A stretch of 35,928 nucleotides of DNA from Candidatus Methanophaga sp. GoMg3.2 (GTDB taxonomy: Archaea > Halobacteriota > Syntropharchaeia > Alkanophagales > Methanospirareceae): contig QBUN01000424.1 in assembly GCA_013180565.1 (NCBI GenBank), forward strand, positions 1 to 35,928. Direction: 5' to 3'. Position 1 is the stretch's first letter; each line of letters begins with the position of its first letter. This document shows, one piece after another, positions 6,139 to 14,426 of this stretch. Below the pieces are notes generated by a model. That model saw only the letters and a program-made list of their open reading frames with translations, was not told the origin of the DNA and did no database searches. A program made the position numbers and the translations under genes.

Positions 6139-7116
6139 ATGAGAACTGCGTGGTTGGGGATACGAATGGGGCTTTGTGTATTGCTCCTGTTTGCGGTGAT
6201 CTATGCACTATTAATCGTCATAGCCACCTTCACCGGAGTGGGCACGCCGATAGTTTACGCCCTACTTGCTGGTGGATTGGTGGCTGTTCAGTTCTTTATA
6301 GGTCCAAAGATAGTAGAGAAGACAATGCACGTTCGCTATGTTTCGGAGACCGAGCAGCCGGAATTGCATCGGCTGGTGACGGAATTAGCGATGAAAGCAG
6401 GGATACCAAAGCCAAAAGTAGGGATTTCTGATATAGCGATACCGAATGCGTTCGCGTTCGGCACATCCAAAAGGAAAGCAAGGGTTTGCGTTACTAGAAA
6501 ATTGATGCAGATGCTAAGCAGAGATGAGTTAGAAGCGGTTTTAGGGCATGAGCTATCACACATAAAGCATCACGATATGGTAGTTATAACGGCGCTGAGT
6601 GTGATACCGATGATATGCTACTTCATCTATTTCAGCTTCTTCTGGTCCGGTCTCTTCGGCGGTGGCGGTAGAGATAGAGAAGGAGCGTTACCTATGATGG
6701 CGATTGCACTTATTGCATTCGCATTATATTTCATAAGCAACCTCATCGTGCTTTATGGATCGCGAATAAGGGAATATTATGCAGATGCCGGAAGTGTAGA
6801 GCTAACGAAGAAGCCTCATGAACTTGCTTCTGCATTATACAAAATGATCTATGGTAGTGCCGGTCTGAAGCAGGAGAAGGTGAAGAAGGAACTGGGCAGC
6901 ATGCGCGCTTTCTTTGCCGCAGATCCCATAACAGCACGAGGCGATTTAAAGGATCTGAGCGCTGCTGATCTGAACAGAGATGGTAAGATAGACGCATATG
7001 AACTGAAGATATTCGCAGAAAGGGCGCAGGTGAGTCGTGCGGACAGGTTGATGGAGATCTTCTCCACGCATCCTAATCCCGTTAGCAGGGTTAAGAGGTT
7101 GGGCGAGTATTTATAA
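6139..7116 (+). CDS. htpX: HtpX-like membrane zinc metalloprotease (M48) with an EF-hand-like loop
   Basis: 325 aa. Two N-terminal transmembrane helices (about 10-31 and 37-55) are followed by the cytosolic protease domain. H137-E-L-S-H141 is the zinc motif and E212 in R-E-Y-Y-A-D is the likely third ligand, with two more helices (about 147-170 and 184-205) between. HtpX degrades damaged membrane proteins. The unusual part is residues 277-288, which read D-L-N-R-D-G-K-I-D-A-Y-E. This matches the 12-residue EF-hand/dockerin-type calcium loop, inside the C-terminal region before S-T-H-P-N-P. Related archaeal HtpX proteins may share it. Appears complete. Confidence 0.9.
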   Translation: MRTAWLGIRMGLCVLLLFAVIYALLIVIATFTGVGTPIVYALLAGGLVAVQFFIGPKIVEKTMHVRYVSETEQPELHRLVTELAMKAGIPKPKVGISDIAIPNAFAFGTSKRKARVCVTRKLMQMLSRDELEAVLGHELSHIKHHDMVVITALSVIPMICYFIYFSFFWSGLFGGGGRDREGALPMMAIALIAFALYFISNLIVLYGSRIREYYADAGSVELTKKPHELASALYKMIYGSAGLKQEKVKKELGSMRAFFAADPITARGDLKDLSAADLNRDGKIDAYELKIFAERAQVSRADRLMEIFSTHPNPVSRVKRLGEYL

Positions 7117-7125
7117 GGTAATGAA

Positions 7126-7147
7126 AACCACGAGATTAACACAATAA
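7126..7147 (+). repeat. CACGAG dispersed repeat, short copy
   Basis: AAAACCACGAGATTAACACA directly after the htpX stop. It shares CCACGAGATT and GATTAACACA with copies at 1861-1890 and 26403-26437 (reverse strand). Confidence 0.6.
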
Positions 7148-7149
7148 AT

Positions 7150-7264
7150 TGGGATTATTTTGGTATAAAGTAGCCAATAGTATAGTAAAACTATGTTAAT
7201 ATCATTCTTTTTCTCGTGATAATCTGTGTAATCTTGTGGTTATAAAAAGGAGCTAAACAAATAC
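7150..7264 (-). repeat. Dispersed repeat, long copy A (about 110 bp)
   Basis: The core at 7212-7264 (TCTCGTG...AATCTGTGTAATCTTGTGG, then TTATAAAAAGGAGCTAAACA) matches copies B (7957-8007) and C (25409-25461). Upstream, AAAGTAGCCAATAGT and AAACTATGTTA also match copy B, extending A and B to about 100 bp. On the minus strand the end of the repeat contains the last codons and stop of the cytidylate kinase gene. Confidence 0.8.
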
Positions 7265-7795
7265 GTCCTTTTCACTCACACACTCAACCGCCACCTTTAT
7301 CAGCGCCACTATGTCCCTCTCGTTCCATCGCGAGGAATCGATTACCAGGTCATAAATGGCAAGATCGTCCAAGTTTATCCCGTAATATTGCTCATAGCGC
7401 TTATATTCTGACCGTTCTCGGTCTTTCATTGCAGAAAGAGCATCTTCATATGCTATGCCTTCGCGCCCTCCAATTCTTCCCGCTCTTATTTCCGAAGGCG
7501 CTTTCAACCATATCTTCAAATCGGCTTTGGGAACGAAGAATCCCGATAGTCTGCTTTCTATAATGACATTCTCACGCTTCATCGCCTCTTCGCCCTGCAT
7601 CTCATCTATCTGCCTATCGAACTCATCGTTATTCTCTGCTAATTCGCTAAATTGATCCAACTGCAATTTCTTCTCTTTCGCTATTCGCCGGAACATCTCG
7701 CCCGCAGAGATTAGCTCCATCGCTAATTCCTGCGATAGCAATTTTGCAACTGTTGTTGTTCCACTGCCTGGAAGACCGCTTATTGTTAGTCGCAT
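7253..7795 (-). CDS. cmk: Cytidylate kinase, archaeal type
   Basis: 180 aa, the usual size of archaeal CMP kinase. G-L-P-G-S-G-T-T-T at 7-15 is the P-loop, with the archaeal/bacterial Cmk-style G-T-T-T. Later E-S-R-L-S-G precedes the LID region G-R-I-G-G-R-E-G. It phosphorylates CMP and dCMP with ATP in pyrimidine nucleotide salvage and synthesis. The last three residues and the TAG stop lie in dispersed repeat copy A, so the natural C-terminus may have been trimmed or replaced. It stands alone, with no operon partner nearby. Confidence 0.9.
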   Translation of the reverse strand: MRLTISGLPGSGTTTVAKLLSQELAMELISAGEMFRRIAKEKKLQLDQFSELAENNDEFDRQIDEMQGEEAMKRENVIIESRLSGFFVPKADLKIWLKAPSEIRAGRIGGREGIAYEDALSAMKDRERSEYKRYEQYYGINLDDLAIYDLVIDSSRWNERDIVALIKVAVECVSEKDVFV

Positions 7796-7844
7796 AAAAC
7801 TTTCTTTAAAAGAAGGTTTTATTAAAGGAATAGTTTTTCAATGA

Positions 7845-8007
7845 TTTTTGATAATCGGACGCAGATGAACGCATATAATCAGGATTTTAAATATATTGTT
7901 TAATTGACGGTAAAGTAGCTAATAGTGTACTGAAACTATGTTATTAATATTCTTTTTCTCGTGGAAATCTGTGTAATCTTGTGGTTATAAAAAGTAGCCA
8001 AACAAAA
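7845..8007 (-). repeat. Dispersed repeat, long copy B
   Basis: Contains AATCGGACGCAGAT (7852-7865, also at 11553-11566), AGGATTTTAAATAT, AAAGTAGCTAATAGT and the core TCTCGTGGAAATCTGTGTAA...TTGTGGTTATAAAAAG at 7957-7994. It lies between cmk and rtcB, just beyond the rtcB stop. Confidence 0.8.
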
Positions 8008-8019
8008 ACACAAACCTTT

Positions 8020-9537
8020 TCAGCCTTTTATAACGCCAATAGCTCTGAAAGCCGCTACTTTCTTCGCTATACCGGATACTTCACAACTCCGAACTACCAC
8101 TTCCGGGTCTTTATAGGCTGCGGAAACTTCTTCCGCCAGCTCGCCATATTTGTCAAATTGAATACCTCTCTTCTTCCTTACATCTCGTTTTGTTCGTTCT
8201 CGCGTCTTCACTATTATACTCCGCTTCGCTAATTCCGCTTTCACTTCACTGCCCCGGTATTGCCTCATTGCCGCCGTCCTGCTCATTTCTCTACCAGCGC
8301 CATGAGCACAACTTCCAAAAGTCTCAGCTCTTGCTACCTCTGTGCCCACCGCCAAGAAACTGCGTGTGCCCATCGAGCCGGGAATCAACACCGGCTGGCC
8401 AACGTTCCGGTATATCGGTGGTAATCGCTCGTCACCAGCAGGAAACGCCCGTGTCGCACCTTTACGGTGCACACACAACTTCTTCCGCTTCCCGTCCACC
8501 ACATGCTCTTCCTCTTTCGCTATGTTATGTGCAATGTCGTACACCAGCCTAATTTCCATATCTTCCGCTTTTCTTCGTAGCACATCTTCAAATACTTTTC
8601 TTGTCCAGTGGGTTGCGAGTTGCCTATTCGCAAAAGCGTAATTCGCACATGCGCACATCGATACGAAATAATCCATGCCTGTATCACTGTTCAAATACGC
8701 GCAAGCCAGTTCACGCTCTAAGCCGAGTATCTTTGATAACGTTGCATCTTTGTTCATCTCGCGTTCGAAATTCCGCAGATAGTAAGAGCAAACACCGTGC
8801 GAGAAGCCTCTACCGCCGGTATGAATCAAAACAGTTACCTGTCCCACCTCGTCTATTCCATACGCATTCGCAAGTTGCTCATCAAAAATCTCATCCACTA
8901 CCTGCACCTCTAAAAAGTGATTCCCGGAACCGAGCGTGCCTAACTGTGGAGACCCGCGCTTCTTTGATTTCTCGTCTATCTTATCTATACTTGCAGCTTT
9001 TAATCTACCGCCCTCTTCTGTACGCTCTATGTCCTCCTCCCAACCATAACCATTCTCAATGCACCATTTGGAACCGCCCAATAGCACCTCATCTAACTGA
9101 CTATACGAGAGCTTCACTTTCCCAGATAGTCCAAGTCCCGCGGGAATATAGTCAAATAAGCTGTCCAATAGCTCAGACAAATGAGGCCTTACATCGCCCT
9201 CCTTCAGATTGGTACGGATAAGCCTCACGCCACAGTTTATGTCGTAGCCAACGCCACCGGGAGAAATGACACCTTCCTCGAAGTCCGTAGCCACAACGCC
9301 GCCTATCGGGAAGCCATAACCCTGATGCCCATCTGGCATAACCATAGAGTATTTTTCTATGCCTGGAAGCGAAGCGATATTAATTGTTTGTTGCAGCGTC
9401 AGGTCGCTTTTCATCTTTTCCAATAGCGCTTCTGCTGCATATACCCTTGCCGGCACCCTCATGTACTCCTTATACGACTGGGGTACTTCCCATACATCGT
9501 CCCTTATCTTGTTAAGCGGAATTACCATTTGAAACAT
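8020..9537 (-). CDS. rtcB: RNA-splicing ligase RtcB
   Basis: 505 aa, slightly longer than the usual 480. It joins 2',3'-cyclic phosphate and 5'-OH RNA ends, the tRNA exon ligation step in Archaea, using GTP and Mn2+. Visible signatures: P-D-G-H-Q-G-Y-G-F-P-I-G-G, G-G-V-G-Y-D-I-N-C-G-V-R (Mn-binding Asp and Cys), G-S-G-N-H-F-L-E, I-H-T-G-G-R-G-F-S-H, D-I-A-H-N-I-A, and S-C-A-H-G-A-G-R-E-M-S-R, which carries the histidine that is guanylated. No intein or frameshift. ATG 9537 is used; an in-frame ATG at 9528 is equally plausible. Confidence 0.97.
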   Translation of the reverse strand: MFQMVIPLNKIRDDVWEVPQSYKEYMRVPARVYAAEALLEKMKSDLTLQQTINIASLPGIEKYSMVMPDGHQGYGFPIGGVVATDFEEGVISPGGVGYDINCGVRLIRTNLKEGDVRPHLSELLDSLFDYIPAGLGLSGKVKLSYSQLDEVLLGGSKWCIENGYGWEEDIERTEEGGRLKAASIDKIDEKSKKRGSPQLGTLGSGNHFLEVQVVDEIFDEQLANAYGIDEVGQVTVLIHTGGRGFSHGVCSYYLRNFEREMNKDATLSKILGLERELACAYLNSDTGMDYFVSMCACANYAFANRQLATHWTRKVFEDVLRRKAEDMEIRLVYDIAHNIAKEEEHVVDGKRKKLCVHRKGATRAFPAGDERLPPIYRNVGQPVLIPGSMGTRSFLAVGTEVARAETFGSCAHGAGREMSRTAAMRQYRGSEVKAELAKRSIIVKTRERTKRDVRKKRGIQFDKYGELAEEVSAAYKDPEVVVRSCEVSGIAKKVAAFRAIGVIKG

Positions 9538-9623
9538 CCCACATATCTGTAATTACTGCGCATTTTTTCTAAAAATTTAGGAACAAAATAAGAGTTCCTA
9601 TAAAAAAATTGGGTGCCATGCGG

Positions 9624-9643
9624 ACTAAACTAAACTAAACTAT
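9624..9643. repeat. ACTAA pentanucleotide tandem repeat
   Basis: GACTAAACTAAACTAAACTA at the 3' end of the prefoldin gene. Similar ACTAA runs occur at 32744-32770 and 33206-33221. Confidence 0.7.
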
Positions 9644-10011
9644 GCGCCTGGCGGCTGTGTAGCTGCGCCTAAAGCCTCTCGCAACTGCTGTTGCAACTGC
9701 TGATACCTCTTCTGTACTCGCTCATTCTGCCGCTCCAGCGTTTTCAACCGCAAGGCGTAGGTCTCTTTCTTCTCTGACAGTTCCTCCTTTACTTCATCGC
9801 TACTGGCTTTTATCATCAACATGCCAACATTTTTGTATATCGCTGAATTTTCATCGTGCTTTTCCAATTCCTCTAACGCGCTTTCTGAGTCATGCAACAT
9901 AGCCTCTACCTGCATCTTCTGACTCCCCGCGGCTTCTATTTGAACCTTAAGCTGCTGAAGCTGAGCAAGCTGGTTCTGCAACTGCGGGGGCATCTCTCCA
10001 CTTCCACTCAT
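9640..10011 (-). CDS. pfdB: Prefoldin subunit beta
   Basis: 123 aa, typical of archaeal prefoldin beta. Two long coiled-coil helices (about 10-45 and 75-115) surround the beta-hairpin segment N-S-A-I-Y-K-N-V-G-M-L-M-I-K, which matches the conserved prefoldin-beta Y-K-x-V-G pattern. With prefoldin alpha it forms the hexameric 'jellyfish' chaperone that hands unfolded proteins to the thermosome. The alpha subunit is not in this window. A minus-strand TATA-like element (GATTTATTTA) lies near 10042-10052. Divergent from purD. Confidence 0.93.
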   Translation of the reverse strand: MSGSGEMPPQLQNQLAQLQQLKVQIEAAGSQKMQVEAMLHDSESALEELEKHDENSAIYKNVGMLMIKASSDEVKEELSEKKETYALRLKTLERQNERVQKRYQQLQQQLREALGAATQPPGA

Positions 10012-10084
10012 TTTATTTTATTATCCTTTTATTGTGTGTCTAAATAAATCTATTTACGATTTTAGTTAAACTATTCTTTTGACT

Positions 10085-10094
10085 CTTATAAATA
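10085..10094 (+). promoter_or_regulatory. TATA box of purD
   Basis: CTTATAAATA about 25-30 bases before the ATG at 10116, suggesting a very short leader. Confidence 0.55.
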
Positions 10095-10115
10095 TAAATT
10101 TATGGTACATGCATC

Positions 10116-11516
10116 ATGACCGAAGAGAGAGAGAAAGTAGGGGTATTAGTTATTTCTTATGGCTCACGAGCGGCTGCGCTAATAGATGCACTGAGCAGAA
10201 GTGCGAGTTATGAGGCGCGTTTGTTTGTTGCGGACAAGCAAAGGAACCCCTTTAACGTGACACATGCAGAGAAGCACGTGGTCATTCCGGATTTGGATGT
10301 GGAGAAGATATGCGACTTCGTGGAAGCGAATAAAAGCAGCATAGATTTCGGGATTTGCGGCCCTGAGAAGCCCATAATTGCTGGTGTTCGGGATGTGATA
10401 GAGCGTAAGACCGGTGTGCCAATGATATGTCCGACGAAGAGATATGCAATAGAGGGGAGCAAAGCATCGCAACGGTATCTGATTGAGGATTGTTGCGCGG
10501 AGGCGAATCCTAAATTCAAAGTGTTTCATCATGCGGATTATAAGAGCGTAAGTGAAGTGAAAGAAGCGTTATGGGCATTTTTGGATGATTTTGGCGATGA
10601 AGTAGCAGTGAAGCCAGATAAGCCCGCTGCCGGTAAGGGCGTGGGTGTCTGGGGCGACCACTTCACCTCTCGAGAGCACCTTTTCACGCATTTCCGCTCC
10701 ATCTTTGAGAGTGGTAGTGACGTGATATTAGAGGAGCGAGTAGAGGGCGAAGAATCTAGCTTTCAGGCGTTCTGTGATGGTAAAAGGCTCCTCGCTCTAC
10801 CGGACACAAGGGATTATAAACGCGCTTTTGATTCCGACTTGGGCCCAAATACGGGCGGTATGGGCTCTTATAAAGATACTACAGATTGGCTGCCGTTTAT
10901 TGATGAACGTGATCGTGAAGAGGAGGTGCTTTTGGTTCAGAAGATATTCAACAAATTGAGAGGGAACGGAAGCAATGACGAGCTTAGGGGTATACCGCTT
11001 TATGTCGCTTTTATGCATACCCGAGAAGGTGCGAAGATACTGGAGATAAACAGTCGACCAGGCGATCCCGAAATAATGAATATATTGCCTGTTTTGGAGA
11101 ACGATTTTGTGGATCTCTGCTTTCGTATGATAGAAGGAACTCTTTCGCGACTCGAATGTGCGAAGAAAGCGACAGTGGTGACGTATGCCGTGCCGATGGA
11201 TTATGCAGGTTATCGTAAAAAAGATAGTGGCGCTAAAAGGGTTGATTTGAGTGCGGCCTATGCGTTGCAGGATACTTATGGCGATCTTTTGCGGGTATAT
11301 CCCGGATCTATGGAGTTACGAGAAGATGGAAATGCATATGCGCTTGGATCACGAACTGTTTGCACCGTGGGCGTTGGTGAGACTATAGAAGATGCGAGGG
11401 AACTATCTCTGGAAGGAATTAGGAATATAGATGCTGCGTTGTGGAACAGGTGGGACGTGGGAGCTGCACATTACATAGAGCGGAACATAAAGAAGATGCG
11501 GGAGTTGCGGGGATAA
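10116..11516 (+). CDS. purD: Phosphoribosylamine-glycine ligase (GAR synthetase)
   Basis: 466 aa. It catalyses the second step of de novo purine synthesis, joining glycine to phosphoribosylamine with ATP. The N-terminal domain keeps V-L-V-I-S-Y-G-S-R-A-A-A and G-P-E-K-P. The ATP-grasp domain has V-K-P-D-K-P-A-A-G-K-G-V-G-V (about 160-173), E-E-R-V-E-G-E-E-S-S-F-Q, and L-G-P-N-T-G-G-M-G-S-Y. Metal-binding E-I-N-S-R-P-G-D-P-E follows. The length is somewhat above the bacterial norm of about 430, as in several archaea. Intact and monocistronic. Other pur genes are not here. Confidence 0.95.
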   Translation: MTEEREKVGVLVISYGSRAAALIDALSRSASYEARLFVADKQRNPFNVTHAEKHVVIPDLDVEKICDFVEANKSSIDFGICGPEKPIIAGVRDVIERKTGVPMICPTKRYAIEGSKASQRYLIEDCCAEANPKFKVFHHADYKSVSEVKEALWAFLDDFGDEVAVKPDKPAAGKGVGVWGDHFTSREHLFTHFRSIFESGSDVILEERVEGEESSFQAFCDGKRLLALPDTRDYKRAFDSDLGPNTGGMGSYKDTTDWLPFIDERDREEEVLLVQKIFNKLRGNGSNDELRGIPLYVAFMHTREGAKILEINSRPGDPEIMNILPVLENDFVDLCFRMIEGTLSRLECAKKATVVTYAVPMDYAGYRKKDSGAKRVDLSAAYALQDTYGDLLRVYPGSMELREDGNAYALGSRTVCTVGVGETIEDARELSLEGIRNIDAALWNRWDVGAAHYIERNIKKMRELRG

Positions 11517-11718
11517 TAGTCAGAATAGCTAAATAAAAACAATTTTAATAATCGGACGCAGATAATTAGGATTTTAAATATTTTGATGGTTTAATAGACG
11601 GAGGAGATTATTAGAATCTTCTATCGCGTTTATAATAAACTGGGTTTATTATGTTATGGTTTTCTGGAAAAGGTTTGTTTATGAGAATGCAATGATGATA
11701 AAATTAATTGTTGACACA

Positions 11719-11781
11719 GATTAACACAACACTTTTTCTTTTTTACAAAAAGAAAATTTAGCCTGTGCTAAAAGAAAAACA
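11719..11781 (+). repeat. 63-bp exact repeat, copy 1, with perfect hairpin
   Basis: From GATTAACACAACACTTTTTC to CTAAAAGAAAAACA it is identical to 25278-25340. Inside is a perfect 10-bp stem TTTTCTTTTT / AAAAAGAAAA with a 3-base loop. It begins with the GATTAACACA tract of the dispersed family. Confidence 0.9.
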
Positions 11782-11789
11782 CAAATGTT

Positions 11790-11824
11790 CTTTTGGTAAA
11801 GCTTTTCTTTTTAAGAAAAGGTTT
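11790..11824. repeat. Hairpin repeat, 'CTTTTGGTAAAGC' family
   Basis: CTTTTGGTAAAG then stem CTTTTCTT / AAGAAAAG (11802-11809, 11813-11820) and GGTTTGTGTAAATCTG. It matches the element at 3041-3077 almost base for base. Confidence 0.8.
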
Positions 11825-11887
11825 GTGTAAATCTGCGTCCTAAATTAAATATGTAGAAGTTATACGTTATTTACATACGATAGAAAT

Positions 11888-12064
11888 TCACTCTTCCTTA
11901 TTTTTACCCGTTTCAATCTCCTTCTTTATCGCCGCTGCGATTTCCGGATCGTCTTCTTCTATTATGAAGACACCCCGATAACCACAATCCCTGCATTCGT
12001 ATATCTCGCCAAGCCAGGGCTCATAGTTCAACTCCTCGGAGCCACATTTCGGACAGATTTTCAT
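11888..12064 (-). CDS. Small zinc-ribbon protein
   Basis: 58 aa, starting M-K-I-C-P-K-C-G-S-E-E-L-N-Y. A CPxCG pair at residues 4-7 and C-R-D-C-G-Y about 20 residues later make a classic zinc ribbon, followed by an acidic, helical tail rich in E and K. The ATG at 12064 is 3 bases past the tpiA stop at 12068, so the two are surely co-transcribed. Such ribbons are common single-domain archaeal proteins, often linked to RNA or transcription. Its function and why it follows tpiA are unknown. Confidence 0.75.
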   Translation of the reverse strand: MKICPKCGSEELNYEPWLGEIYECRDCGYRGVFIIEEDDPEIAAAIKKEIETGKNKEE

Positions 12065-12067
12065 CTT

Positions 12068-12748
12068 CTACACCCCCGACACCAGGTCCAGCAATGCTGC
12101 CCTTGGGTCCTTCGCCTTCACTACGCCAGAAGCCAGCAGCACACCGTCTGCGCCCAACTCTATCGCAGCCTTTACATCCTCCCCGCTTGTTACTCCTGCG
12201 CCGCAAAGCACAACACAGTCCGCATATACTCGTTTCACTTCTTTCACCGTCTCTTCCACTATCCCTGGGTCCTCCTTTGATACCGATCTGCCGCTACCGA
12301 TTAACTCCGGCGGTTCCACTGCGACTGCGTACGGTTTCAGTTCCGCAACCGCTTTACTCACCGCGATATTATTCGTGCAGACTATCGTTAGAATGTCTAA
12401 GCTTGCTGCTTTACCTATAATGAACTCGACATCCGCGATTTTCAGTCGGTGCTCTGAATGATTCACGAGTGTGCCCGTAGCACCCGCCGCCTTTATTGAG
12501 TCCAGCGTTACAAAGCCCGTATGACTGCCCGGTTCTACGGCCTCAACGTGCTGTGCGAAACACGGTATCTTCACTGAAGATGCTATCTTCGCAAGTTCCA
12601 CCTGCTGTGGGCAGATGACAATACTCATACCCTGCTCTGCGGAAACCGCCTCGCATATTTTGGCTAGTTCAAAACCCCGATCACCCGTGGATTCCAGGTA
12701 CGTCTTTTCATTTAACACGATTACAGGCAGATCTATTTTTCTTCCCAT
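12068..12748 (-). CDS. tpiA: Triosephosphate isomerase, archaeal type
   Basis: 226 aa, the short archaeal tetrameric form. It interconverts dihydroxyacetone phosphate and glyceraldehyde 3-phosphate in gluconeogenesis and glycolysis. N-E-K-T-Y at 14-18 holds the catalytic lysine. F-A-Q-H-V carries the electrophilic histidine. L-V-N-H-S-E-H-R is the usual segment after it. V-A-V-E-P-P-E-L-I-G-S-G carries the catalytic glutamate and loop 6. C-G-A-G-V-T-S and G-V-L-L-A-S-G bind phosphate. Followed at once by the zinc-ribbon gene. Confidence 0.95.
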   Translation of the reverse strand: MGRKIDLPVIVLNEKTYLESTGDRGFELAKICEAVSAEQGMSIVICPQQVELAKIASSVKIPCFAQHVEAVEPGSHTGFVTLDSIKAAGATGTLVNHSEHRLKIADVEFIIGKAASLDILTIVCTNNIAVSKAVAELKPYAVAVEPPELIGSGRSVSKEDPGIVEETVKEVKRVYADCVVLCGAGVTSGEDVKAAIELGADGVLLASGVVKAKDPRAALLDLVSGV

Positions 12749-12815
12749 ATTTATTCTTTCACTTATCTCCTTTGATATACACTACACTAACTAGATAGAA
12801 GTACGTTTTTCGATT

Positions 12816-13511
12816 TTATATAACTTGTTTCAGTTCTCCGATATTATGCACAAAAAACGTGGGTTCCGATTCATACATTATACCCTTCTCTGCGTTACCG
12901 ATAAGCACGGAATCAATACCGGCTCTATTTGCCGCTAATATCCCCACCATGCTGTCATCTACCAACATCACATCCTCTCGGTGCATATTCAATTCGCTCA
13001 GGACCTTATTAATGTAATAAGGGTTGGGCTTCCTATTTGCCAGACTTATCAAATCGCTACTCCGCCCATACCATATTTTGAAGTGCTGTTTCAAATGGAA
13101 ATGCGCAAGTGCATAGTCCACACACGCCTGTTGTGAATCGCTCACCACGGCAAGATAAAATTGTCCGCTGAGATAGTTTATTATCGCCTCAGATCCGTCG
13201 CATAGCTTTATCTCGCCCGTTTGCATCGCTTCTATCTTCGCTTCTATGACATCCGCCTCCCGCCGTGCCCAGAACTCTTCTGTATCTAATCCGAATTTAT
13301 TACAAAATCGTCTCACTCCTGCTTCGCCATCTGAATGCAGAGGCGCGAGAAATAAACTATCTATCTCCGTCATGGAAAGTGATAGCCCATAAAGCCGCAA
13401 AGTTTTTCTGAATGCTTCATAGGCCCACTCATGTGCTATCGCCCTTACACCCCTCGAATTCAGAAGCGTTTCGTCCATATCGAAGATGACTGTCTTATAT
13501 CGGTTCACCAT
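12816..13511 (-). CDS. HAD-superfamily hydrolase (phosphoglycolate phosphatase-like)
   Basis: 231 aa. HAD motif I is F-D-M-D-E-T-L-L-N at 10-18, with both nucleophile and acid/base aspartates. A helical cap follows, then motif II V-V-S-D-S-Q near 120, a lysine in the N-R-K-P-N-P segment (motif III), and motif IV M-L-V-D-D-S-M-V-G-I. This is the subfamily I layout of small-molecule phosphatases such as phosphoglycolate phosphatase or beta-phosphoglucomutase. The substrate cannot be told. ATG at 13511. Divergent from the YjbQ gene with a 74-base gap. Confidence 0.85.
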   Translation of the reverse strand: MVNRYKTVIFDMDETLLNSRGVRAIAHEWAYEAFRKTLRLYGLSLSMTEIDSLFLAPLHSDGEAGVRRFCNKFGLDTEEFWARREADVIEAKIEAMQTGEIKLCDGSEAIINYLSGQFYLAVVSDSQQACVDYALAHFHLKQHFKIWYGRSSDLISLANRKPNPYYINKVLSELNMHREDVMLVDDSMVGILAANRAGIDSVLIGNAEKGIMYESEPTFFVHNIGELKQVI

Positions 13512-13585
13512 ATAACTACATAAATAGTATACAGGAAGTTATAACCCATATTAAGAATAAAACAGAAGAAGGAGAAAGTGCAAAA

Positions 13586-14002
13586 ATGAGTGTCGAAACG
13601 AAGGAACTGCATTTTGATACACAAGGCGAGGTGGAAATAGTAGACATAACGGAGAAGGTGAACGGTAAACTAAGAGAATCTGAGATTGAGGACGGTATTG
13701 TAACTGTCTTCGTACCAGGCGCGACGGGAGCGATCACAACAATAGAATACGAGCCCGGTCTACTGCATGATTTACCCACTGCATTGGAACGGTTATTTCC
13801 TAAGGGTATGGGATACGAGCATGAATATAGATGGCATGACGGTAACGGGCATTCACATGTAAGAGCATCTTTCTTAGGCCCGTCTTTGACCGTGCCCTTC
13901 AGAGCGAAAAAGCTCATGCTGGGAACGTGGCAGCAGGTGATATTTATCGAGCTGGACAATAAGAGGCGTTCAAGAAGAATAATCCTTCAGATAATAGGGT
14001 AG
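13586..14002 (+). CDS. YjbQ/UPF0047 family protein
   Basis: 138 aa, full length. Hallmarks: V-T-V-F-V-P-G-A-T-G-A-I-T-T-I-E-Y-E-P-G, D-L-P-T-A-L-E-R, Y-x-H-D-G-N-G-H-S-H-V-R-A-S-F-L-G-P-S, and G-T-W-Q-Q-V-I-F-I-E-L-D. The histidines of H-D-G-N-G-H-S-H likely bind metal. Some members have weak thiamin-phosphate synthase activity; the true role is unsettled. A good ribosome-binding site (AAGGAG) lies about 12 bases before the ATG. A TATA-like CATAAATAGT sits near 13519. Confidence 0.9.
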   Translation: MSVETKELHFDTQGEVEIVDITEKVNGKLRESEIEDGIVTVFVPGATGAITTIEYEPGLLHDLPTALERLFPKGMGYEHEYRWHDGNGHSHVRASFLGPSLTVPFRAKKLMLGTWQQVIFIELDNKRRSRRIILQIIG

Positions 14003-14426
14003 CGAGATATATGAGAAGGGCAATTGTCGCCTGAATACATAGGGTAATCGTGTTAAAAATATCAAAATCATCCACCAGCAGATACTCGCAATAATTTTAA
14101 AATCTCTCTGTAATTCCTTTCTCGCCCCACCCGGAACAAAACCCTGATGAAATCGCGGTAATCGGTGATGAATCTTGCCCGGATTAAGATATTCATCACT
14201 TCTTCCTCTTCTTTTCCGCTTATCCTAAATCCTATCTCCTTTATATTCCTTTAATACTCTCGCTATTATTTGATAGCCCCATGAACACCACCATCGCAAA
14301 CATAGCCATTATAACCATTATCTTCACACCACTCTCTTTTCTTCTTATCTTTCTACCTCTAACCACGATGCAATCGCTTTTAGTGAATCAAGTGCAGTTT
14401 CACATCGCTAAAATCTAATATTATTG
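14003..14426. other. Intergenic stretch with a possible tiny remnant
   Basis: A minus-strand frame of 42 codons (ATG at 14196, stop 14068-14070) reads M-N-I-L-I-R-A-R-F-I-T-D-Y-R-D-F and ends in K-L-L-R-V-S-A-G-G. It looks protein-like but has no recognisable family and could be a C-terminal fragment. Nothing else was found in these 420 bases. Confidence 0.35.

Larger units (their letters stand above)
11517..11887. other. Repeat-filled intergenic region between purD and the zinc-ribbon gene
   Basis: No gene was seen. It contains AATCGGACGCAGAT near 11553 and AGGATTTTAAATAT near 11568 (both shared with copy B at 7852-7900), the 63-bp repeat at 11719-11781, the hairpin repeat at 11790-11824, and a GTGTAAATCTGCGTCC tract. 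Confidence 0.7.

Noticed and set aside
8190..9426. Long plus-strand frames opposite rtcB
   Set aside because: They are antisense shadows of a highly conserved gene and show no motifs.
10179..10532. Minus-strand frames opposite purD
   Set aside because: No recognisable domains; purD is intact and conserved on the other strand.
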